From the NCBI RefSeq assembly GCF_030818255.1, contig NZ_JAUTAG010000001.1, positions 3,782,001 to 3,846,000 of the forward strand: a stretch of DNA of 64,000 bases, read 5' to 3'. The DNA comes from Microbacterium sp. SORGH_AS_0969 (GTDB taxonomy: Bacteria > Actinomycetota > Actinomycetes > Actinomycetales > Microbacteriaceae). A model generated the notes under the pieces. It ran no database searches and had not been told where the DNA came from. It saw nothing but the letters and a program-made list of their open reading frames with translations. Below are positions 25,591 to 35,334 of the stretch, piece after piece (position 1 is the first letter of the stretch; every line of letters starts with the position of its first letter). The position numbers were made by a program, and so were the translations under genes.

Positions 25591-26362
25591 GCCGCGCGGA
25601 TCGCGCCCGGCGTCACACCCCACACGCGGCGGAAGTGCCGAGCGAGGTGCGCCTGGTCGTGGAAGCCGGTGCGGGCCGCGACATCGGCCGGCCGGCATCC
25701 CTCCCCCAGCAGACGACGTGCGGCGTCGACCCGGCGGCCGACGAGGTAGCGGTGCGGAGCGATGCCGTACGTGGCAGAGAACACCCGGACGAGGTGGCTG
25801 GGGTGGGCGCCGAGCTCTGCCGCGGCCTCGGCGATGGTGAACGACTCGGTGTAGCGGTCGTCGAGCATCGCGCGCAGGTGCCGGGCGAGCGGCGCGTCTC
25901 GGCGCGCCGGTGCCGATGACCCAGCGTGCGCGAGCACGGCGTCGCGGACGGTGAGCAGCCAATGCTCCGCGGCCATCTCGTCGCCGGGATGGGCGAGAGC
26001 CGCGTGCACGCGCTGCGCGGCGGTCTGCGCCGGGGCCTTCGTGAGCGTGGGGCGATCCGCGATCCGCGCGGCGACGCCGTCGTCGAGCCAGTCGCCCCGG
26101 AGATACAGCACCTGCTTGCGGTAGCCCGAGCCGTCGACCGCCGGACGACCGTGTGCGCGATCCCGGGCGGCAGCAGGGTCAGCGCCGTCGGCGTCGCCTG
26201 ATGCTCGGCGCGGTCGAGGGAGTAGGTCACGGCACCGCGATCGACGAGCATCACGGCCCAGTCGTCGTGCGTGTGCGGCGGGTAGCGGTGCGCGAAGCTC
26301 GCGTGGTACACCTCGCGCAGCATCGGGACGTCGGGATGCCACGCCCGCACCCGATCACCCAT
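25587..26362 (-). pseudogene. AraC-family regulator split by a frameshift
   Basis: The N-terminal cupin-like sensor (from ATG 26362: MGDRVRAWHP, then RYPPHTHDDWAVMLVDRG) is in one frame up to about IAHTVVRR. The rest continues in another frame from VDGSGYRKQVLYLRGDWL to a complete AraC DNA-binding domain (FTIAEAAAELGAHPSHLVRV and GFHDQAHLARHFRRVWGVTP). The shift is one missing base (or two extra) at about 26138-26150. Both halves are otherwise well preserved, so this is a recent mutation or a sequencing error. AraC plus DUF2000 is a recurrent divergent pair, and the DUF2000 gene is the likely target. Confidence 0.8.
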
Positions 26363-26411
26363 GCAAGAAACGTACAAGACACCCCCGACGCCGCGGGACG
26401 AGGGTGGAGTC

Positions 26412-26846
26412 ATGACCGATGCCTCTCCCGCTCCCCTGTTCGACACGAAGGTGGTCGTGGTGCTCGCCGACGACCTCGCCCCCTGGCAGGAGCTCAACGT
26501 CACGGCCTTCGTGATGAGCGGCATCGCCACGAGCGCCCCCGACCTCGTCGGCGAGTCGTATCGCGACGCCGACCGCACGACCTACTCGCCGATGCTCCGT
26601 CAACCCGTCATGGTGATGACCGCGGATGCCGAGACCCTCGCCCGCGCTCGGGCGAAGGCCGCGGCGCGCGAAGACGTCGCCCTGGCCCTGTACACGCGCG
26701 AGCTCTTCTCGACCTCGCACGACGCGGCAAACCGCGCCGCGGTCGCCGCCGTGCCGGCCGCGGACCTCGATCTCGTGGGCATCGCGCTCCGGGGGCCGCG
26801 CAACGCCGTCGACCGGATCACGAAGGGGGCGCGCTTCCACGCCTGA
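26412..26846 (+). CDS. DUF2000 family protein
   Basis: This is a 144-residue cytoplasmic protein. It has the family features FDTKVVVVLADDLAPWQELNV at the N-terminus, YSPMLRQPVMVMTAD centrally, and VGIALRGPRNAVDRITKGARF at the end. The function of DUF2000 is unknown. The ATG at 26412 follows a GGTGGAG. It is divergent from the AraC-type gene 49 bp away, which suggests that gene as its regulator. Confidence 0.75.
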   Translation: MTDASPAPLFDTKVVVVLADDLAPWQELNVTAFVMSGIATSAPDLVGESYRDADRTTYSPMLRQPVMVMTADAETLARARAKAAAREDVALALYTRELFSTSHDAANRAAVAAVPAADLDLVGIALRGPRNAVDRITKGARFHA

Positions 26847-26899
26847 GGCGCGGGTCCGTCCCTGGAGCCCTCGCCGAGCGCGCTCCGCGGGCCGAGCCG

Positions 26900-27565
26900 T
26901 CACCGCCCCGGCGCGAGCAACCCGCTTTCGTATGCCGCGATCACGAGCTGGGCGCGGTCGTGCGCGCCGAGCTTCAGCATCGTGTTCTTCACGTGCGTCT
27001 TCGCGGTGTGCGGCGAGATGTACAGGTGCGCAGCGATCTCGTCGTTGGAGCGCCCGCGCGCGACGTGCAGCAGCACCTCGCGCTCGCGTTCGGTGAGACC
27101 CTCCAGCGAGACGGGGGCCGGCACGTCCGGCGACCCCGTGGTTCGCACGTACTTCTCGATCAGCGCGCGGGTCGCGGCGGGCGAGAGCAGCGCCCCGCCC
27201 TCGTCGACCGACAGCACCGCCCGAACGATGTCGTCGGGTTCGGCGCCCTTGCCGATGAAGCCGCTCGCTCCGGCGCGCAGGGCGGCGACGACGTAGTCGT
27301 CCTCCTCGAAGGTCGTGAGGATCAGCACCCGGGTCTCGGCGAGCGCCGGATCGGCGCAGACGAGCGCGGTCAGCTCGATGCCGTCGCGGCGCGGCATCCG
27401 GATGTCCGACACCACGACGTCGGGGCGGAGCCTCCGCGCGAGGTCGAGGCCGGCGTCGCCGTCCGCCGCCTCGCCGACGACCGAGATCCCCTCGGCCGCA
27501 TCCAGGAGGTCGCGCACGGCCGTGCGGATGAGCGCTTGGTCGTCGACGACGATCACGGTCGTCAT
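26900..27565 (-). CDS. NarL/FixJ-type response regulator
   Basis: The 221-residue protein has a receiver domain with acidic pocket DD near residues 8-9, phospho-acceptor Asp in VVVSDIRMPR, and conserved Thr/Lys in ILTTFEED and GKGAEP. A LuxR helix-turn-helix follows (LTEREREVLLHVARGRSNDE, KTHVKNTMLKLG). Its start overlaps the stop of the histidine kinase (ATGA). The pair lies divergent to a MacB-type exporter, a likely target. Confidence 0.9.
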   Translation of the reverse strand: MTTVIVVDDQALIRTAVRDLLDAAEGISVVGEAADGDAGLDLARRLRPDVVVSDIRMPRRDGIELTALVCADPALAETRVLILTTFEEDDYVVAALRAGASGFIGKGAEPDDIVRAVLSVDEGGALLSPAATRALIEKYVRTTGSPDVPAPVSLEGLTEREREVLLHVARGRSNDEIAAHLYISPHTAKTHVKNTMLKLGAHDRAQLVIAAYESGLLAPGR

Positions 27566-28821
27566 GACGCGCGCTCCCCGGTGGGTGTCGGCCGCGGCGC
27601 GGGCTTCCCCTGGTTCGCGGAGAGCGGTCCCGGGCGCGCGGGCAGCGGCAGCCGCGCGGCGAGCCGGAAGCCGCCGGGAGCGAGACCCGCCTCGAGAGTG
27701 CCGCGCACCGCGTCGACGCGCTCGCGAAGCCCCACGAGTCCGAAGCCCGACGGGGGAAGTTCCCGGTCGCCGGCGTCGGGCACCTGCTCGACCGGATTCG
27801 TCACGACGATCTCCAGCTCGTCACGGTCGCGACGCAGCAGCACGTGCGCACGGCGAGTCGTGCCGTGCTTGAGCGCGTTCGTGAGTCCCTCCTGCACGAC
27901 GCGATAGGCCACGATGTCGACGCCGAGCGGGATGCCGGCGGCCTCGGCATCCGTCCCGATCTCGTCGCGCACCACGACGTCCCACCCGGCGACGCGCACG
28001 GACTCGACGATCTCGGGCACCCGCGCGAGCCCCGGCTGGACGCGGACGGGAGCGTCGTCGGGTGCACGCAGGACGCTCATCATCGTGCCGATCTCGCCGA
28101 GCACGTCGCGCGAGGCGGTGCGGATCGTGGCGAGAGCCTCACGCGCGCGGTCGGGGCGCGTCTCGAGCATCGAGGTGGCGACGCCCGCGTTCAGGCTGAT
28201 CACCGAGATGCGGTGCGCGACGGCGTCGTGCAGGTCGCGGGCGATGCGCAGGCGTTCCTCGGTGACGCGGCGCCGCGCCTCGGACTCGCGCGTCTCCTCG
28301 GCACGGCGCGCCCTCTCGACGACGGCTTCGACGTACGCGCGGCGCGAGCGCGCCGCATCGCCCACCGCCCCGGCGAGCGAGAGCGAGAGAGCCACCTGGA
28401 GCACTCGGGTGTCCATACCCGACACGAGCGAGACGATCACGCCCGTCGAGAGCACGACGACCACGGCGGCGGCCGTCGCGATGATCGACGAGCGACGCGG
28501 GGTGCGGTGCGCCACGCCGTAGGTCGCGACGACCATGGCCACCGCGCCGCCCGGAGAGAGGGTGCCGAGCGTCAGGGCGGCGGCCCATGCGGCGACGCAC
28601 ACGGCGAGCACCGTCCGCGGCCACCGACGACGGAAAGGCAGGGCGAGCGCGGGCGACAGTACGAGGGCTAACGCGAGCGGGCTCGAGGGCCGCATCTCGG
28701 CGAAGGGAAGGGGCGCGAACGCGGGACCCGCGACGAGCAGGACGACGAACGCGTCGATCAGCCACGGGCGACCGGCCCAGGGCCAGCGCGGCACCGCATC
28801 GCTCGTCTCGTCGGCCCTCAC
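27562..28821 (-). CDS. NarL-type sensor histidine kinase
   Basis: The 419-residue membrane kinase has several hydrophobic segments in the first about 160 residues. The HisKA_3 box ARDLHDAVAHRISVI carries the phospho-acceptor His. The HATPase region follows (VVQEGLTNALKHG, later GFGLVGLRERV). The GTG at 28821 has GGAG at suitable distance; an ATG at 28857 lacks a ribosome site. It is coupled to the response regulator downstream. Its signal is unknown. Confidence 0.88.
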   Translation of the reverse strand: MRADETSDAVPRWPWAGRPWLIDAFVVLLVAGPAFAPLPFAEMRPSSPLALALVLSPALALPFRRRWPRTVLAVCVAAWAAALTLGTLSPGGAVAMVVATYGVAHRTPRRSSIIATAAAVVVVLSTGVIVSLVSGMDTRVLQVALSLSLAGAVGDAARSRRAYVEAVVERARRAEETRESEARRRVTEERLRIARDLHDAVAHRISVISLNAGVATSMLETRPDRAREALATIRTASRDVLGEIGTMMSVLRAPDDAPVRVQPGLARVPEIVESVRVAGWDVVVRDEIGTDAEAAGIPLGVDIVAYRVVQEGLTNALKHGTTRRAHVLLRRDRDELEIVVTNPVEQVPDAGDRELPPSGFGLVGLRERVDAVRGTLEAGLAPGGFRLAARLPLPARPGPLSANQGKPAPRPTPTGERAS

Positions 28822-28953
28822 CGCTCCAGTCTCGCGCGTCCCGACGCCCCCGGCCATCGCCCGACGGGGGCATCCGCGAATCCCCCACGCGGGGTAGACG
28901 GTCACCCCACCCGTGGGACGCGCGGCGCCCCACCCGCGAGCGAGGGTGAGGGC

Positions 28954-29661
28954 ATGGCATCCGACCCACCTCCCCCACTCCTCTCGGTCACCGATCTGCA
29001 CAAGTCCTACGGACGCGGCTCCGCGCGCTTCGACGCCCTCCGCGGCGTGAACCTCGACATCCATCGCGGCGAGAGCATCGCGATCGTCGGCAAGAGCGGA
29101 TCCGGCAAATCGACCCTCATGCACCTGCTCGCCCTCATGGACGCCCCGTCCCGGGGCACCGTGCGCCTGGACGGAGTGGATGCCACGACCCTGCGCGGTC
29201 GTCGACTCAACCGCACGCGCAACCAGACGTTCGGGTTCGTGTTCCAGCAGTTCTTCCTCACCCCCAGCGCCTCGGTTTTCGACAACGTCGTGCTGCCGCT
29301 GAAGATCGCAGGGGTGGGCCGTGCCGAGCGCGCGCGGCGCGGGAGAGCGGCGCTCGCCGAGCTCGACATGGCCGACAAGGCGCGCAACAAAGCCACCGCT
29401 CTCTCGGGCGGACAGAAGCAGCGCGCGGTGATCGCCCGCGCCCTCGTGAACGATCCGCGAGTGATCTTCGCGGACGAGCCCACCGGCAACCTCGACACGG
29501 CCACCGGCGCCGTCGTCGAAGACATCCTCTTCCGTCTGAATCGCGAGCACGGCATCACGCTCATCGTCGTCACGCACGACGAAGACCTCGCCGCGCGCTG
29601 CGATCGACGTGTGCAGATCCGCGACGGCCTGATCGTCGCCGACGAACGGAGCGCCGCATGA
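28954..29661 (+). CDS. ABC transporter ATP-binding protein (MacB/LolD type)
   Basis: This is a 235-residue ATPase with Walker A GKSGSGKST, signature LSGGQKQRAVIARAL and Walker B VIFADEPTGNLD, the typical MacB/LolD set. The start ATG follows GAGGGTGAGGGC. It overlaps the permease gene by ATGA. The pair probably exports a peptide, lipid or drug, or signals envelope stress. The adjacent two-component system is a likely regulator. Confidence 0.9.
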   Translation: MASDPPPPLLSVTDLHKSYGRGSARFDALRGVNLDIHRGESIAIVGKSGSGKSTLMHLLALMDAPSRGTVRLDGVDATTLRGRRLNRTRNQTFGFVFQQFFLTPSASVFDNVVLPLKIAGVGRAERARRGRAALAELDMADKARNKATALSGGQKQRAVIARALVNDPRVIFADEPTGNLDTATGAVVEDILFRLNREHGITLIVVTHDEDLAARCDRRVQIRDGLIVADERSAA

Positions 29662-30953
29662 GAACCGTCGACCTCGTCTCCACCGCCGTCGCGAACACGT
29701 TCCGCTCGAAGACGCGCACGATCCTCACGGTGCTCGCGATCTTCGTCGGTGCCTTCACCCTCACCATCACGAACGGTCTGGGCACGGGCATCAATGCGTT
29801 CATCGACAGCACGGTCGCCTCGATGGGCGCCTCCGACGTGCTGACCGTGACGAAGACCACCACGGCGACCTCGACCGGGCCGCAGAAGTACGATCCGGAT
29901 GCCGTCGCCTCGGCGTCGCAGCCCGGAGGTCGCCCCGGCGGCACGACGGAGGTGACCGCGCTCACCGACCAGGACATCACGACGATCTCGCAGATCGCGG
30001 GCGTCGAGAAGGTCGTTCCCGTGACGTCGGTGTCGATCGACTACGTCGAGGCACCGGGCGGCGACCCGTACGTGGCACAGGTCGGCAGCCTCGTCGCCGG
30101 TCAGACCCCGCGGATCGCCGACGGGTCAGCACCCGACGACGGCTCCGACGCGCTGCAGGTCGCCCTCCCGTCGGCGCTGGTGACACCCCTCGGCTTCGCG
30201 ACCGCCACGGACGCGGTGGGGGCGACCGTGACGATCGCGGTGACCGACCCGGTGCGCACGCAGCATCTCGTCGAGGTGACCGTGACCGGTGTGACCGAAG
30301 ACGCGTTCGGCGGCACGACCTCGCTCACCACGAACACCGCCCTCGAGAAGGAGCTGTTCACGCTGCAGAACACCGGGGTCCCCGCCGACCAGCTCGACCG
30401 GTACGCCTCGGCGAGCGTGACGGTGTCGTCGGCGACGACCGCGCAGGTCGACGAGGTCAAGACCGCGCTGAGCGACGCCGGCTACACGGGGACCACCGTG
30501 GCCGATCAGCTCGGCACGTTCGAGTCGGTGATCAACGGCATCGTCCTGGTGCTGAACGCGTTCGCGATCATCGCGCTGCTGGCGGCGAGCTTCGGCATCG
30601 TCAACACCCTGCTCATGTCGGTGCAGGAACGCACCCGGGAGATCGGCCTCATGAAGGCGATGGGAATGGGCAGCGGGCGGATCTTCTCGCTCTTCAGCCT
30701 CGAGGCGATCTTCATCGGATTCCTCGGCAGCGCGCTGGGCGCGGTCATCGCGATCGGCGTCGGCACGGCGGTGAGCGCGCAGCTCGCGGCGAACCTGTTC
30801 AGCGACCTGCCGGGACTGCAGCTCATCGCGTTCGACCCGGTGTCGATCCTCGTGACGACCCTCGTGGTGATGGGGATCGCGTTCCTCGCGGGGACGCTTC
30901 CGGCGGCGCGGGCCGCGCGGGCCGATCCCGTGGAGTCGCTGCGCTACGAGTGA
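29658..30953 (+). CDS. ABC transporter permease (MacB/FtsX type)
   Basis: The 431-residue permease has one N-terminal helix (near 17-40). A large extracytoplasmic MacB_PCD domain of about 230 residues follows, then three C-terminal helices (IVLVLNAFAIIALLAASFGI; SLEAIFIGFLGSALGAVIAI; VSILVTTLVVMGIAFLAG). The FtsX motif is VQERTREIGLMKAMG, and the end AARADPVESLRYE is standard. It is translationally coupled to the ATPase. Confidence 0.9.
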   Translation: MRTVDLVSTAVANTFRSKTRTILTVLAIFVGAFTLTITNGLGTGINAFIDSTVASMGASDVLTVTKTTTATSTGPQKYDPDAVASASQPGGRPGGTTEVTALTDQDITTISQIAGVEKVVPVTSVSIDYVEAPGGDPYVAQVGSLVAGQTPRIADGSAPDDGSDALQVALPSALVTPLGFATATDAVGATVTIAVTDPVRTQHLVEVTVTGVTEDAFGGTTSLTTNTALEKELFTLQNTGVPADQLDRYASASVTVSSATTAQVDEVKTALSDAGYTGTTVADQLGTFESVINGIVLVLNAFAIIALLAASFGIVNTLLMSVQERTREIGLMKAMGMGSGRIFSLFSLEAIFIGFLGSALGAVIAIGVGTAVSAQLAANLFSDLPGLQLIAFDPVSILVTTLVVMGIAFLAGTLPAARAARADPVESLRYE

Positions 30954-31023
30954 CGGCGAAGCGGGCGGCGGATCTCCGGGTCTGCCGCCCGTCGGTCGCG
31001 GAGGGCCGGGGTCACGGCATCCC

Positions 31024-31377
31024 TCACGAGATCTCTCCCGCCGTCGACTGGCCGGGGGCGAACATGATGATCGCCGCGCCGACGAGGGCGATCGCCGAGC
31101 CGACGTAGTCCCAGGTCGTGGGGCGGAAGCCGTCGACGACGATCCCCCACGCGAGCGAGCCGGCGATGAACACTCCCCCGTACGCGGCGAGGACGCGGCC
31201 GAAGTTCGCCTCCGGCTGCAGGGCCGCGAAGAACCCGTAGGCCCCGAGCGCGATGATGCCCAGCAGAGCGAACCACCAGCCCCGGTTCTCGCGGACGGCC
31301 TGCCAGATGAGCCAGGCTCCGCCGATCTCGGCCAGGGCGGCGACGGCGAAGAGGATGACGATCCGGGCGGTGGTCAT
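31024..31377 (-). CDS. YnfA/UPF0060 family small membrane protein
   Basis: This 117-residue protein has four membrane helices with the family signatures [31 protein letters not shown] and [19 protein letters not shown]. The family is related to small multidrug/EamA-type transporters but its function is not settled. It is slightly longer than the usual 108-113 residues. It lies directly before an unknown membrane gene in the same direction (the stop of that gene is only 8 bp upstream of this start). Confidence 0.88.
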   Translation of the reverse strand: MTTARIVILFAVAALAEIGGAWLIWQAVRENRGWWFALLGIIALGAYGFFAALQPEANFGRVLAAYGGVFIAGSLAWGIVVDGFRPTTWDYVGSAIALVGAAIIMFAPGQSTAGEIS

Positions 31378-31384
31378 TCCGCCA

Positions 31385-32374
31385 TTATCCGGGTGAGCGC
31401 TCGAGGGTCGCCTCGCCCGCCCGGGCCCGCTTGCCCTCCACCACCGTCAGCCCCGCCCCCTCCAGCGCGTGGCGCAGCCGTCGCGGGGGCTCGGGTACCG
31501 TCGCCGCCGTCCCCTTCGGCTGGCGCGCCATGCCCACCAGCAGCACGAGTCCCGGTCCCTCGACCGGGCGCACGACGATCCGCGTCGGCGGGTTGCGCGA
31601 CGACACGGTCAGGCTCCGGATGCCATCGGTCCCGGCATCCATCAACGTGACGCCGTCGATGGTCCGCACCCGCACGCGCTCCGCGCTGAGGCACAGCTCC
31701 ACCGTGGTCGTGCGCGCTCGCGCGAGAGCGCCGACCACCAGGTACACGGGCAACCCCACCGCCCATCCGAGCAGGAGGAGCATCGCCATCGGGCCGAGCC
31801 TCTGCGCGAGGTCGGCGAAGACGAGCACGAACGTCGCCATCGCTCCGGCCGCCAGCACGCCGAGCACCGCGCCGACCGCGAGGTACGTCGAGCGTCGGAG
31901 CGGCACGACGGGGAGCCGGAGCGTCCACTCGCCACCCGCGCGCTCCCATTCGGGCTCGACGAGCTGAGCGGCCCGCTTGTCCAAGGTCGCCTGGACGGCC
32001 GCGGTCACTCGCCCGACCAACGAGAGCCAGATCCACCCCGCGAAGGGCGCCATCGCGAACGAGAGGGTCGAGCGCACGGTCGGCGGTACCGCCACGGGCC
32101 AGTCCCCCGGCTGCACGACCAGGAAGACCGCGAACCCGGCGACGATCCCCAGCGCGAGATGCACCGCCACCGACACCGCACGCGTCCGCAGGAACGCGAG
32201 CGCGTACAAAAGCGTCTGCGCCAGCGCCCATCCCGCAACGAGCGAGAGCAGGAAGCCCCCGAACTCCTGACCGAGGCCGAACAGCACCACCGCCCCCGCG
32301 AAGCAGACGACCGCCCACGGGAACGGATGCCACAGCACCCGTCGCGCGAGGGATCCGGCCGGGGTGGGGGTCAC
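31385..32374 (-). CDS. hypothetical membrane protein
   Basis: This is a 329-residue protein with four N-terminal helices (about 15-140) and two more (about 160-215). A soluble C-terminal part with strand-like [15 protein letters not shown] and IRSLTVSSR follows, reminiscent of membrane-flanked PH-like proteins. The GTG at 32374 is preceded by GGAAGGAC. I do not recognise the family. It probably shares a transcript with the YnfA gene. Confidence 0.65.
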   Translation of the reverse strand: MTPTPAGSLARRVLWHPFPWAVVCFAGAVVLFGLGQEFGGFLLSLVAGWALAQTLLYALAFLRTRAVSVAVHLALGIVAGFAVFLVVQPGDWPVAVPPTVRSTLSFAMAPFAGWIWLSLVGRVTAAVQATLDKRAAQLVEPEWERAGGEWTLRLPVVPLRRSTYLAVGAVLGVLAAGAMATFVLVFADLAQRLGPMAMLLLLGWAVGLPVYLVVGALARARTTTVELCLSAERVRVRTIDGVTLMDAGTDGIRSLTVSSRNPPTRIVVRPVEGPGLVLLVGMARQPKGTAATVPEPPRRLRHALEGAGLTVVEGKRARAGEATLERSPG

Positions 32375-32463
32375 GGGAGTCCTTCCGGTGGGCGACCTCA
32401 CGATTCTAGGAAGACCGCGCAACCCCATCCCGCAGGGCGGAGCGTCCGTGTCAGGCTCGAGGG

Positions 32464-33486
32464 GTGAAATCCTTCCGATGCCGCGTGTGCGGGAACGCCC
32501 TCTGGTTCGAGAACTCCATCTGCGTGTCGTGCCACACCCCGCTCGGCTTCTCGCGCGACGAGGTCGAGATCGTTCCCGTCGACGAGAACGGTCGGTACGT
32601 CGACGCGGACGGACGAGCCTGGCACGTGTGCCGGAACCTGAACCTGTCGGGCTGCACGTGGCTCGCGCCGGTCGAGGGGGGCCAGTGCTCGGCCTGCGAT
32701 CTCACGCGCGTGCGCCCGAACGACGCCGACGCCAAGGGCCTCTCGCAGTACCCCGTCGCCGAACGTGCGAAGCGCTGGCTGCTCGTCGAGCTCGACCGTC
32801 TCGGCTTCCCCGTCGTCGGCAAGGCCGAGGACCCCGAGCGCGGCCTCTGCTTCGACCTGCTGTCGAGCGTCGCCGAGGACGTCACGATCGGGCACGCCGA
32901 CGGGGTGATCACGATCGACCTCGCCGAGAGCGACGACGCCTACCGCGTCCGGGTGCAGGAGCAGTTGGGCGAGGCGTACCGCACGATGCTCGGCCACTTC
33001 CGGCACGAGAGCGGACACTACTTCGAGTGGATCCTCGTCGAGGGGACCGACCGCCTCGCCGAGGCCCGCGCCCTCTTCGGCGACGAGACCGCCGACTACC
33101 AGGCCGAGATCGACCGCCACTACTCCGAGGGGCCGCCGGCCGACTGGCCCGAGCGTTACATCTCCACCTATGCGACCATGCACCCCTACGAGGACTTCGC
33201 CGAGACCTGGGCGCATTACCTCCACATCACCGACACGGTCGAGACGGCCGCCGTCAACGGTCTCCTGCACGTCGACTCGTCGGCATCCGGCCCCTTCCGC
33301 ACCCTGGTGACGGAGGTCTGGATGCCGCTCGCGAGCGCCCTCAACATGGTCAACCGGTCGATGGGCAAGGACGACCTCTACCCTTTCCTCCTGCCGGATC
33401 CGGTGCTCGACAAGCTCGATTTCGTCGCGTCGCTGCGCGAGAGCGGGAGCAGCGAATCACGCCGCGGCGACGGGGAGGCCCCGTAA
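32464..33486 (+). CDS. putative zinc-binding metallopeptidase
   Basis: The 340-residue protein begins with a zinc-ribbon (CRVCGNALWFENSICVSC). A second cysteine cluster follows (HVCRNLNLSGC, QCSAC), then a catalytic-like HFRHESGHYFE and a downstream YEDFAETWAHYLH supplying further ligands. This layout fits the uncharacterised family of putative zinc-binding metallopeptidases (Peptidase_Mx). The GTG at 32464 is close to a GAGG. It is cytoplasmic, with no signal peptide; substrates are unknown. Confidence 0.82.
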   Translation: MKSFRCRVCGNALWFENSICVSCHTPLGFSRDEVEIVPVDENGRYVDADGRAWHVCRNLNLSGCTWLAPVEGGQCSACDLTRVRPNDADAKGLSQYPVAERAKRWLLVELDRLGFPVVGKAEDPERGLCFDLLSSVAEDVTIGHADGVITIDLAESDDAYRVRVQEQLGEAYRTMLGHFRHESGHYFEWILVEGTDRLAEARALFGDETADYQAEIDRHYSEGPPADWPERYISTYATMHPYEDFAETWAHYLHITDTVETAAVNGLLHVDSSASGPFRTLVTEVWMPLASALNMVNRSMGKDDLYPFLLPDPVLDKLDFVASLRESGSSESRRGDGEAP

Positions 33487-33516
33487 CGAGGTCGTCCTCT
33501 CGAGCTCGGCCAGGCG

Positions 33517-34173
33517 TCAGCCTCGGGCCAGCGCCACCGCGGCGCGACGGTCTCGCACGCCGAGTTTGGCGAACAGCGCGTTCACGTGCGTCTTCACGGT
33601 CGACACCTCGACGAAGAGGCGCTCCGCGATCTCGGCGTTCGTGCGCCCCTCGACAAGGAGGGCGAACACGTCGATCTCGCGCCGCGTCAGCCGGGGGAAG
33701 CGCGCGGCGAGCTCCTCCCCCGGAGACGCCGGGGGCCGCGGACGGATCAGGGAGTCCACGATGGTCGCGCCCACCTCGGCGCTGAAGGTCGCCTGCCCGC
33801 GGGCGACCGATCGCACCGCCGCCGCCAGTTCGGCGCGACCGGCATCCTTCGTGAGATATCCCCTGGCCCCCGCGGTCAGCGCGGCGACGATGGACTCGTC
33901 GTCGGCGAACGTGGTCAGCACCAGCACCGCGGCGCTCGGAACATCGACGGCGAGCCGGGCGGTGGCCGCAACGCCGTCCAGGCGCGGCATCCGGAGATCC
34001 ATGAGGACGACGTCGGGATGCCGTTGCACGGCCAGCGCGACGGCCTCTTCGCCGTCCGCGGCGGTGCCGACGACCTCCACGTCGGGCAGGAGCGCGAGAA
34101 CCGTCGCGAGTCCATCCCGAACGATCGCCTGATCGTCCGCGACGAGCACGCGGATCGGGGGCTCATCGCTCAC
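33517..34173 (-). CDS. NarL/FixJ-type response regulator
   Basis: The 218-residue regulator has receiver residues VLVADDQ and a phospho-acceptor Asp in VVLMDLRMPRLDG. Conserved Thr/Lys are in LTTFADD and LTKDAG. The LuxR HTH reads LTRREIDVFALLVEGRTNAE, then VKTHVNALFAKLGVRDR. The GTG at 34173 overlaps the kinase stop as GTGA, which fixes the start. It is the second kinase/regulator pair of this type in the window. Confidence 0.88.
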   Translation of the reverse strand: MSDEPPIRVLVADDQAIVRDGLATVLALLPDVEVVGTAADGEEAVALAVQRHPDVVLMDLRMPRLDGVAATARLAVDVPSAAVLVLTTFADDESIVAALTAGARGYLTKDAGRAELAAAVRSVARGQATFSAEVGATIVDSLIRPRPPASPGEELAARFPRLTRREIDVFALLVEGRTNAEIAERLFVEVSTVKTHVNALFAKLGVRDRRAAVALARG

Positions 34174-35327
34174 GCGAGCACCTCCTCGACCGCGACGACG
34201 AAGGATCCCGCCTCGGGCCCGGCCGTCACCGTCCCGCCGAGTGCGAGGGCGTCCACGCGTTCCCGCATACCTCGGAGCCCGAAACCCGGCGCGGCGCTCG
34301 GCGTGGGTGGCGGCGACGATGGCAAGGGGTTCTCGATGCGGAGGCGCACCACGCCGGGTCGCCAGGCGAGACGCGCGGTGACCGCGCACCCCGGGGCATG
34401 GCGTCGCACATTGCTGAGCGCTTCCTGCAGGGCGCGGTGCAGGGCGTCCGCCTGGGCCCGGTCGAGGGGCGCGGGGTCGCCCGAGCGCTCCCAGGCGATC
34501 TCGCCCCCGAGCGCGCGATGCATATCGACCAGCTCGTCGAGGCGACGGTCGAGGACGATCGATGCGACCGGGTCGCGGTCGGCGGCTTCGGCTTCGACTC
34601 CCGGTTGCCGTGGTCGGCGCAGCGCGGCGACGGCGCGACGCGCCTCGCCGAGACCGGATGCCGCCAGCTCGCGCGCCGAGGCCACCCGGCGGTGGGCGGA
34701 CGATGCGTCTCCCGCCTCGAGGAGCGCCTCGGCGGCATCCAACTGCACGACCAGCCCACCGAGCGTGTGCGCCAGGACGTCGTGGAGATCGCGCGCGAGC
34801 GCGTTGCGCCCGGCCTCCTCACGAAGGGCGCGCTCGCGTTCCGCGAGGAGCGCTTCGCGCCGTCGGGCCTGCGCACCCTGTCGACGGCTGAAGCCGGCGA
34901 GCGCTCCCACCAGCACCGCGGCGACCATCCCCGCGAGAGCCGACACCGACGTCGGCCACAGGACGGCGCCCGCCGCGACCAGTGCCACACCGCCACACGC
35001 CGTGACCGCCGCCGCGACGACCGACACCGCTTGGTCGGCGACGAGCACCATGGCGCACACGGCAGCGGGAATCAGCGAGTTGGCTCCGGTCGATGTACCC
35101 GCGAGGGTGCCCGCGCCGATGGCGCACAGCGCGGCGACGCGTGCGGTCCGCGCCGCAGCTGATCGCTGCACGAAGACGAGGGCGGTCCGTACGAGCCACG
35201 CCGCGAGAGCGAGGAGCGCCAGGACCAGGGCCCACATCGGGCGCGGTGCGCTGAACAGACCCCAGGTGCACAGCGCCGCACCGAAGACGGTCAGCGCCGC
35301 CCCGAAGGCGGTCGGGTGGGGAGTCAC
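34170..35327 (-). CDS. NarL-type sensor histidine kinase
   Basis: The 385-residue membrane kinase has about five hydrophobic segments (residues 8-150). The HisKA_3 motif is ARDLHDVLAHTLGGL, followed by HATPase elements LQEALSNVRRHA and GFGLRGMRERV. The GTG at 35327 puts the first helix at the N-terminus; its ribosome site is weak, so the start is less certain than the gene. It is coupled to the response regulator. Confidence 0.85.
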   Translation of the reverse strand: MTPHPTAFGAALTVFGAALCTWGLFSAPRPMWALVLALLALAAWLVRTALVFVQRSAAARTARVAALCAIGAGTLAGTSTGANSLIPAAVCAMVLVADQAVSVVAAAVTACGGVALVAAGAVLWPTSVSALAGMVAAVLVGALAGFSRRQGAQARRREALLAERERALREEAGRNALARDLHDVLAHTLGGLVVQLDAAEALLEAGDASSAHRRVASARELAASGLGEARRAVAALRRPRQPGVEAEAADRDPVASIVLDRRLDELVDMHRALGGEIAWERSGDPAPLDRAQADALHRALQEALSNVRRHAPGCAVTARLAWRPGVVRLRIENPLPSSPPPTPSAAPGFGLRGMRERVDALALGGTVTAGPEAGSFVVAVEEVLA

Positions 35328-35334
35328 GGCACCA

